Below, in pieces: positions 27,010 through 33,900 of a stretch of DNA of 64,000 nt. The position numbers and the translations under genes were made by a program. The DNA is from Salinisphaera sp. LB1 (lineage in GTDB: Bacteria > Pseudomonadota > Gammaproteobacteria > Nevskiales > Salinisphaeraceae). The stretch lies in assembly GCF_003177035.1 (NCBI RefSeq), contig NZ_CP029488.1, forward strand, positions 3,788,501-3,852,500. Reading direction: 5' to 3'. Every line of letters begins with the position of its first letter. Position 1 is the stretch's first letter. The notes beneath the pieces were generated by a model, which was not told the DNA's origin, did not search any database, and saw nothing but the letters and a program-made list of their open reading frames with translations.

Positions 27010-29301
27010 TCAGGACCGTTTCGGCCGACGCTTGTTCGACCGCGATTTAGCCCCGCCGTTTCCACCGCGTGGCGATTTCTTCTGGCTGCGACTGCCGGCG
27101 GGCTTGTCGTCATCCCGGTCGACCGGTTCGAAATCGATCTTGCGCTCGTCCAGGTCGACGCGGGCGACCTTGACCTTCATCTTGTCGGCCAGGCGATAGA
27201 CCCGCCCCGAGCGTTCGCCGCGCAGGCAGCGCGACTGGGCATCGAAATGATAGAAGTCGCTCGATAACGACGATACATGCACCAGGCCGGTGGCGGAAAT
27301 GCCGTCGAGTTCGACGAACAGGCCGAAACCGGTGACGCCGGTCACGGTGCCGTCGAATGTCTGGCCGAGCGAATCGCGCATGTATTCGCACTTGAGCCAA
27401 TCGTCGACATCGCGGGTTGCATCGTCCGCGCGCTGCTCGGCCTCGGAACAGATCTGGCCCAGCCGCTCCATGGCCGCCAGATCGTAATCGAAATTCTTCG
27501 GCGTGCCGCGCTTTTCCAGGTGCTTGATCGCACGATGAACCAGCAGATCCGGATAGCGCCGAATCGGCGACGTGAAGTGCGCATAGTATTCGAGCGCCAG
27601 CCCGAAGTGGCCGTCGTTGTGCGGCGAATAAACCGCGCGCTGCAGACTGCGCAGCATCACCGTCTGGATGAGGTGCCTGTCCGGACGGCCCTGCACCTGT
27701 TCGAGCAGGCGCGCGTAATCCGCAGCGTCCGGGTCGTTGCCGCCCGGCAACGCCAGGCCGCGTTCGGCCAGAAACGAGCGCAGATCGTCGAGCGCGCCGG
27801 CCGCGGGGCCGGCGTGTACACGATACGGCAGCGGCATCTTCTTCTTCGTGAGATAGGTTGCCGTGGCCACGTTGGCCGCGATCATGCACTCCTCGATAAT
27901 ACGGTGCGCGACATTGCGCTCGGCCGGCACGATGCGCGCGATCTTGCGATCTTCGTTGAAGATGATGCGCGTGGCCTGGGTCTCGAACTCGATCGCCCCC
28001 CGTTCGCGCCGCTGCTGCAACATCGACTCGTAAAGCCCGTGCAGATCGTTCAGCGGCTTCTTCAAGTCCCGATAACGCGACGGCAGGTTCTCCGGGTTCT
28101 CCAGCCAATCGGCGACCTGTTCGTACAGCAGGCGCGCGTGGGATCGGATCACCGCCGAATAGAATTTCGACGACTTCAGCTGGCCGGCGCGGTCGAGACG
28201 CATCTCGCACACCACGGCCAGCCGGTCCACCTCCGGATTCAGCGAACACAACCCGTTGGACAGCGCCTCGGGCAGCATCGGCACGACATGATCCGGGAAA
28301 TACACCGAGGTCGCCCGGCGCTGGGCCTCGGCATCCAGCGGCGAATCCTTGTCGACATAATGCGAGACGTCCGCAATCGCGACCCAGAGCTTGAAGCCGC
28401 GCTGGGTCTTGCGGGCATAAACCGCATCATCGAAATCGCGCGCATCGGCGCCATCAATCGTCACGAACGGCTGATCGCGCAGGTCGACGCGCCCCTTCTT
28501 GTCCGCCTCGGCCACTTGGTCGCCGCAGGCACGCGCCTGTTCGAGCGCTTCCGGCGGCCATTCATGGGGAATCCCGTGCGACCGGATGGCAATGTCGATC
28601 TCCATGCCCGGCGCCATGCGATCGCCCAGCACCTCGACCACTTCACCCACCGGCTGGCCGCGCTTGGACGGCGGCTGCGTGATACGCACGGTCACGATCT
28701 GCTCGTTCTGTGCGTCCCCGCGGGCCTTGGCCGGCACGCGTATCTCGTGGCCGATGCGCGCATTGTCCGGCACCACGTGATACATGCCATTGTCTTCGAC
28801 GAATCGCCCGATGACGGTGTCGTTCGCCCGTTCGAGCACTTCGGCGACCCGGCCTTCGCGCCGGCCGCGCGCATCCCGCCCGGTCACATGCACCACCGCA
28901 CGGTCGCCATGCATCACCTGACGCATCTGGCGAGGGCTCAGGAACACGTCGTCGCCTTCGGCATCGTCGGGTATGAGAAAGCCGAAGCCATCGCGATGCC
29001 CCTGAACCCGGCCACGCACCAGGTCCATCTTGTCGATCGGCCCGAGCGCGCCACGGCGGTTTTCCAGCAGCTGGCCGTCGCGCAGCATGGCGCGCAGACG
29101 GTGATCGAATGCCTCGGCGGCATCACCGACCAGGGCGTAGTAGTCGGTCAGCTCGGCACGCGTCATCGGCCGGCCTTCCGTGGCCAGGTCATCCAGTACG
29201 AGTTGCCGGCTGGGCACGGGCTGGGCGTAGCTGCCCTGCTCGGACGAGAACTGCGGATCGCGGTCGCGCCAATCGTTCACGGGGCGTTTCTTTTCACTCA
29301 A
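27010..29301 (-). CDS. rnr: Ribonuclease R
   Basis: 3'-5' exoribonuclease that degrades structured RNA. About 763 residues: N-terminal HTH region, two cold-shock domains, RNB catalytic domain (FVTIDGADARDFDDAVYA with the metal-binding Asp residues), S1 domain and a basic tail (KKSPRGGNGGAKSRSNKRR). TTG at 29301 is chosen because GGAG stands about 8 nt upstream and the protein then starts LSEKKRPVNDW; the GTG/ATG-type start further up at 29364 overlaps the tRNA promoter. Confidence 0.93.
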   Translation of the reverse strand: MSEKKRPVNDWRDRDPQFSSEQGSYAQPVPSRQLVLDDLATEGRPMTRAELTDYYALVGDAAEAFDHRLRAMLRDGQLLENRRGALGPIDKMDLVRGRVQGHRDGFGFLIPDDAEGDDVFLSPRQMRQVMHGDRAVVHVTGRDARGRREGRVAEVLERANDTVIGRFVEDNGMYHVVPDNARIGHEIRVPAKARGDAQNEQIVTVRITQPPSKRGQPVGEVVEVLGDRMAPGMEIDIAIRSHGIPHEWPPEALEQARACGDQVAEADKKGRVDLRDQPFVTIDGADARDFDDAVYARKTQRGFKLWVAIADVSHYVDKDSPLDAEAQRRATSVYFPDHVVPMLPEALSNGLCSLNPEVDRLAVVCEMRLDRAGQLKSSKFYSAVIRSHARLLYEQVADWLENPENLPSRYRDLKKPLNDLHGLYESMLQQRRERGAIEFETQATRIIFNEDRKIARIVPAERNVAHRIIEECMIAANVATATYLTKKKMPLPYRVHAGPAAGALDDLRSFLAERGLALPGGNDPDAADYARLLEQVQGRPDRHLIQTVMLRSLQRAVYSPHNDGHFGLALEYYAHFTSPIRRYPDLLVHRAIKHLEKRGTPKNFDYDLAAMERLGQICSEAEQRADDATRDVDDWLKCEYMRDSLGQTFDGTVTGVTGFGLFVELDGISATGLVHVSSLSSDFYHFDAQSRCLRGERSGRVYRLADKMKVKVARVDLDERKIDFEPVDRDDDKPAGSRSQKKSPRGGNGGAKSRSNKRRPKRS

Positions 29302-29357
29302 AATATATCTCCATAAGCGCCCACGATACCGCAAAGACCCAACCGCAGAAATCGTTA

Positions 29358-29386
29358 TTGACAAACCCCGACGTGGCGCCTAAATT
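29358..29386 (+). promoter_or_regulatory. Sigma-70 promoter of tRNA-Leu
   Basis: TTGACA (29358-29363), a 17-bp spacer and TAAATT (29381-29386), 12 bp before the mature tRNA. The GC-rich stretch after the -10 resembles stable-RNA promoters. Confidence 0.8.
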
Positions 29387-29398
29387 ACGCGCTCCTTA

Positions 29399-29485
29399 GC
29401 CGAGGTGGCGGAATTGGTAGACGCGCTAGCTTCAGGTGCTAGTGAGCTAACGCTCGTGGAGGTTCAAGTCCTCTCCTCGGCACCA
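29399..29485 (+). tRNA. leu tRNA (CAG): tRNA-Leu (anticodon CAG)
   Basis: Acceptor stem GCCGAGG pairs with CCTCGGC, followed by A and an encoded CCA. Anticodon arm is CTAGC, loop TTCAGGT, GCTAG, giving anticodon CAG. Long variable arm as in class II tRNAs, and T-loop GGTTCAAGTCC. Reads CUG. Its 3' end is the left boundary of the prophage and the probable attachment site; the tRNA stays intact. Confidence 0.96.
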
Positions 29486-29496
29486 GATACTCATCT

Positions 29497-29524
29497 AAGC
29501 CCTTGTTTTTACAAGGGCTTTTTT
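29497..29524 (+). terminator. Terminator after tRNA-Leu
   Basis: AAGCCCTTGT and ACAAGGGCTT form a 10-bp stem with loop TTTT, followed by TTTT. It lies on the phage side of the junction. Confidence 0.9.
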
Positions 29525-29678
29525 GTGCCTGACGCAATATTGACGCAATCGCTTTGTCGCATATCGGCCGCGATCGCTTTAGAAACGAATTTCGAAAAAA
29601 TATTTGAAGCGGTCTATTTCCTGACGATTTCAGCGGCACATTTGCGCGCCCATTGCGCGCCCATGTAAGTTTGAGTCG

Positions 29679-29747
29679 TGGCCGGTCTTACAGAATCCCC
29701 CTGATTCTCCCCACCGCTACTAGCGGGCCTAGACCGGCCATTTTTTT
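29679..29747 (+). ncRNA. Three-way-junction RNA element ending in a T-run (candidate)
   Basis: TGGCCGGTCT (29679-29688) and AGACCGGCCA (29731-29740) are perfect 10-bp complements. The 42 nt between hold two more hairpins: AGAATC/GATTCT (29692-29708) and CCGCT/AGCGG (29714-29726). Seven T follow at 29741-29747. It could be a small RNA with an intrinsic terminator or an elaborate terminator. The rest of 29525-29678 has no credible gene; it holds a direct repeat TGACGCAAT (twice near 29530-29545) and an 11-bp tandem repeat TGCGCGCCCAT (29643-29664), possibly part of attL. Confidence 0.5.
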
Positions 29748-29756
29748 GGCTTGTCG

Positions 29757-29776
29757 AACTGTATATTCGTACAGTA
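29757..29776 (+). promoter_or_regulatory. LexA (SOS) box
   Basis: CTGTATATTCGTACAG fits the CTGT-N8-ACAG LexA consensus and is flanked by AA and TA as in TACTGT...ACAGTA. It ends 11 bp before the ATG of the next gene, as expected for an operator. Confidence 0.75.
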
Positions 29777-29786
29777 CGATCGAGCC

Positions 29787-30167
29787 ATGCCGAATCCCGG
29801 ACACTCGCCGCGTGAATGGTACTGGCCCCTGTCGGACGACATGCGCATACGTGTCTGGCTGACTGATAGACCATTCGACCGGAAAAACGCACGCCTGCAA
29901 AAGCTCGTTGAGGGCGTCTGGCGCAACGCTGGCCCCTACGTGACTGGTGGGAGCGATCCCGAACTACTCGGGCGTCTGGTGCGCTCATATCGCGATGTGG
30001 CCGACATGATCGAGTCGAGATACAAGCATCCGGATGTGAAGGCGATCGACGATGGCTGTAGATTCTGCGGCTACTCACACCCGCGAATGTTGATAATCGA
30101 TGGTCGCCTGTCGATCCACTGCCCAGCATGCTCCAACGGGCATCGGTCTGACATCAATATCGATTAG
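29787..30167 (+). CDS. SOS-regulated zinc-ribbon protein, unknown function
   Basis: 126 residues from ATG 29787. The TTG at 29751 is rejected because translation from it would pass through the LexA box. The C-terminal third has two Cys pairs, CRFC and CPAC, about 20 residues apart, forming a likely zinc ribbon. The N-terminal part (WYWPLSDDMRIRVWLTDRPF) is not recognised. The LexA operator predicts induction on DNA damage. It is the first phage gene beside attL and converges with the tail-end operon, overlapping the DUF4376 stop. Confidence 0.65.
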   Translation: MPNPGHSPREWYWPLSDDMRIRVWLTDRPFDRKNARLQKLVEGVWRNAGPYVTGGSDPELLGRLVRSYRDVADMIESRYKHPDVKAIDDGCRFCGYSHPRMLIIDGRLSIHCPACSNGHRSDINID

Positions 30168-30556
30168 CCATTTGACGGCCATTTGACGGCCCGTACATCA
30201 ACCGCCGTTTCGGCCGAATCGATATCATCTTTCAGAGTGAATGATGTCTGAAACGCGGCCTGTACCTGCGTCATCATGGTTGTGGCCAGCGTCATGAAAT
30301 CGTCTTGTGTGAGCGATCGAGTAACATTGTCGGCATCGCGCCATTGAATAGTGTCGGGCGCTCTACCATTCGCGACAGCGGTTGCCATGGCGGCAATACG
30401 CGTTTGTGATAGTTCATCAGCATCATATCGAACACCATCAATGACAACGGGCAACGATGCAGCATTGTCGCGCCAGCCATTCACATCAACCTTTCGATCC
30501 GATTTAATGTCGTCTAGTGATTTGCCGACGACAAGAATGTCATTCGTTTGTGACAT
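30164..30556 (-). CDS. DUF4376 domain protein, distal tail module
   Basis: 130 residues containing the DUF4376 pattern: VVIDGVRYDADELSQTRIAA, then WRDADNVTRSLTQDDF. Such proteins are usually the last gene of tail-fibre modules. It overlaps the preceding gene by 17 nt. The last few codons (WPSNG) lie in an 11-bp tandem duplication of GCCATTTGACG at 30167-30188, which probably moved the stop codon. Last gene of the late operon. Confidence 0.7.
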   Translation of the reverse strand: MSQTNDILVVGKSLDDIKSDRKVDVNGWRDNAASLPVVIDGVRYDADELSQTRIAAMATAVANGRAPDTIQWRDADNVTRSLTQDDFMTLATTMMTQVQAAFQTSFTLKDDIDSAETAVDVRAVKWPSNG

Positions 30557-30962
30557 CGATTACGAACTCCTTTGGTAGCGCGGGAAAAATTCCTTGTGCA
30601 ATCACGCGATATTTACCCGGTGAAGTGAACGCAATCGATTTCGATGCATTATCGCCATCGGCGGTGAATGACGCTGTTACTGGCCCCTTGATTTTCACAA
30701 CGGTTCCATCATCCATTCCGGAAAACTCGATCGTGCTTGTACCGTCTGCCGCAACTGTGTTGCCGCTTGTGGTGCATGTGGTGTCAGGGCGTGGCTTGGG
30801 TGTGGGCGTGGTGCCGGAGGTGTCGATGTATTGTGTTTCGCTTGAAGCCCCTTCCGAGCATTGCACTTTTCTCCGCCCGTTCCTGCATTGCATTTCGGCA
30901 AACTTTTTTCGGTGTGCAAATTGAATAATGCGCCCGTCTTTATCGTATATTGCGTACAGCAT
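30540..30962 (-). CDS. Small tail-associated protein, unknown
   Basis: 140 residues from ATG 30962, chosen over the longer frame to 31001 because GAGATAGGGG stands just upstream and the start falls 4 nt after the J-like stop. The N-terminus (MLYAIYDKDGRIIQFAHRKK) is compact; the rest resembles an immunoglobulin-like fold (GTVVKIKGPVTASFTADG, SPGKYRVIAQG). Position between the J-like and DUF4376 genes suggests a tail-tip or fibre role. Confidence 0.6.
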   Translation of the reverse strand: MLYAIYDKDGRIIQFAHRKKFAEMQCRNGRRKVQCSEGASSETQYIDTSGTTPTPKPRPDTTCTTSGNTVAADGTSTIEFSGMDDGTVVKIKGPVTASFTADGDNASKSIAFTSPGKYRVIAQGIFPALPKEFVIDVTNE

Positions 30963-30966
30963 GCCC

Positions 30967-33900
30967 CTATCTCTTAAAATGTTGGAACGATATGCTCGCA
31001 TACGTGATTCTGTAGGCGTTGCCTTTAGGCATTGCGCTTATTTGAATTCCTAAACCAGCAGGGTCTTCTATATTTACAAACAGTGGTATAGAAAGCGAGC
31101 CAGACCCGTTGTTATCTACTACTGTCTGTTGGAAAATTACTGTGCCATTTGGGTACTTATCGGATATTTTTTTGATCGTTAAATCGATAGACACTGCATT
31201 ATGGGCATCGAATATTGAATATAGCAGCAAACAGGTAACGACCAGTGGTGACGTGTTGTCCAACACCCCATTGTAGTTACCGAATGCGTTTGCGACGTAA
31301 TCCGCTCTAAAAATATCTGTATATACCCCGGATGGAAAGCCGGACCCATTGGAATATGTGGTGTTTGAATATGAAAAAAGAGGCACTGTTATCGCATCAC
31401 CAGCGACAACGATAGTGTCCACATATACAGTGTCGGTCGCGATTTTTCCGCCGTTGATGAGCGTTGTGTTGTTGGCGCTGGCCCACGCCGATGTCATCTG
31501 TTTTGCGGTGGCGGCATTCGACGCAACCGTAGCGGCAGGAGTGCCGTTTACATTGGCTGTGTCTGCTGAAGTGTTGCTTGATGTTTTATCTGCATTCGCC
31601 TGTGAAGGCTTCAGGTTTTCAACAGTCGTGCCATCGGCATATGAAATATCGACCGCATCTTTGACCATTGTGCGGCCAAGCTGAATCGCGCCGGAAGCAT
31701 CGATGGTGAAGGCGGTTTCGACCCATGCATTCGGGTCTGAATCGACATCACCAGCATAAAGCTCGATGCCATTGCCTTCGCCTATGCCGGGGATGCCGAC
31801 GCAAATATAAGCCGACCTATAGCGAAAATTGGATGAGCCGAAAATAGAGCGCGACCCGCCGCAGCGGTAAATAGCTGCTGGCAGGCCATTGGTCAATCGA
31901 TGGTCTTGTGGCTCATCATATGTCCGGATAACAACGATCTTGCCACTGCCTAGCGCATTCAGGTCGTTCGCCATCGTCGTGGCGTTGCTTGCGTTCCCAT
32001 ACACGTCATAGATCGTGTGCGAGTCCCACGCACGGGTCGCGCGATCTAATACATCGACCCTATATGACCGACTGCTGCCACTGATCAATGTGCCCGCGGC
32101 GTCATAGAGGCCCGCTTCAACCGGCTGCGACGTGGCGCTGTTGCCCCTCGCGACAACACGGAACGTCAGGGGCTTGCCGGTGACTTGGCTGCCCCATGCG
32201 ACGTTATCTTGGGTCGCAAGAGCCTTCTGGCCGATGACGCTCTTGGCGACATTGTTGTAGGTTTTGTCGGCCCCAGCTTCAGCAACGGCCTTACCTACCC
32301 CTGTTTTCACATCGTTGGCGGTGTTTGAGCCCGTTACATCGGCGCCGGCCTGAGCCGGGGCATTGGCTGTTTGGAGCGCATCAATATAGGCGCTTCCAGT
32401 CAGTAGCGAGACCGCCACTTCGTCGATGATTACGCCATTGCCTGCGCCGCTGGTGTCAGCCCAGATACTGATCGAATCGACCCCACCTCCGTTAGGCATA
32501 GGCACGTCATAGACGAAGGAATACGGCGCGTAGGAGGTCGTTGGCGTGAATCTGTGCCAGCCAGAATTGCCAACTTCTTCCGTGGAGTAGGCTACGGCAA
32601 ACTCCGTTGATGCGGAGGCCGAAGGCTGCTTTGCATAGACTTGGATAAGTATGGGTTGCCCAGCAAAGCGAAGCGCGATTTGGGCCGGGATGTATATGCT
32701 AGCGGCCCCTGTCGTGAACGGGGTCGGACTGGTGCTTGTGGACGTAAATAGCCCGGCTTGCGCACCAGAAAATGAATCTGTGCTGGCCGTTATCGTGTTC
32801 CCGCTCGCGACAGCCCAGTTGTTAAATGTACTGCCCTCAAAGCCATTGAAGAATCCGTTAAACGAGGCGCTTTCGATGTCGGAGACATTCAGACTGCCAA
32901 CAGCGGCAGTGTTGGCGGATGTATTCTGGCTTGTCTGATCTGCCTTGTTCCAAGACCCCCATGTGGTCTCATTCACACTTTGGCGTACAAAAATGCCGTT
33001 ATCGCAGTGAACGGCCTGCGTGAGTGGCCCGCCACTTGAATCACTCCACTGCGCGTGCGTGATAAGCGTGCAGTATTGGCTTCCAACCTGCGCCGACGTC
33101 AGGCCAATCGAGGTGGCGTATTTGAATTCAGATACGACTTGTACGCCGTAATTGGTTCGATACCACGACGGGGGCTGGTTGTCGTTTCGTGTATCGGTGA
33201 TACTGATCGATTTTGCAGCGTTGTCTTTCGTGACATCTGCGTTATCAGTCGGCTTCCCCGCCCCAGCGACCTGCGTCTGCCAATCGGCGGTGCCCGAGAG
33301 CGAACCGATCGTGATTCCACTTGTCTCGATATAACTGGCTTTTAACTCACCGTTATTGTTAACAAGAAAATTTCCCGATCCATCGACAAGTTTGTTGAAT
33401 GTGACTGTGCCGATTAACGCTTCATTGATGATAACCTTGCCGTCTTTCTCAATGAACGCATAGGTTGCGTTAGCATCAGGCGAGCCAATCGCAAAGTCAT
33501 CGACGTTAAAAATTGCTGACGATGTATCGCCGTTTAGACCTAAGCCAAAACCGCTATAAATGTTTTTGCCGTCTGCTGTCTGACCCTGCAACCGAACGGT
33601 CCAAAGCGAGGAAACTGTGTCGGCATCGGCTTTGGTCGATAGCGTTTCACTGATTCTCTGACTCACCGAACCGTCTGTGTCTGCATCCGCAGTGATCAAA
33701 TGGATCGGCTCTAGTAGCGAATTCTGTAAATCGCTCTGGCTGATCGAATTCGAAAGGTTCTTAAGTACCGCGCTAGGACTATTCTTCGTCGTGACCGAGC
33801 GCGTGTACCAATCTGAATAGCCGTATTTGTTAACCGCGCGAACGTAGTAGAAATATTCAGTCTCGGGCGTTAGATCGCCATCGGTGAGACTCGAGCCCTG

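Noticed and set aside
27277-29316. 679-codon plus-strand frame opposite rnr
   Set aside because: Shadow of rnr caused by GC codon bias; no ribosome-binding site or domain.
29405-29668. Plus-strand frame starting in tRNA-Leu
   Set aside because: It begins within the tRNA and reads through its terminator; its first part is simply translated tRNA.
29614-30129. 171-codon minus-strand frame opposite the SOS gene
   Set aside because: Arg/Ser-rich antisense composition, and it runs through the LexA box and the three-way junction; the opposite strand has better codon structure and a zinc ribbon.
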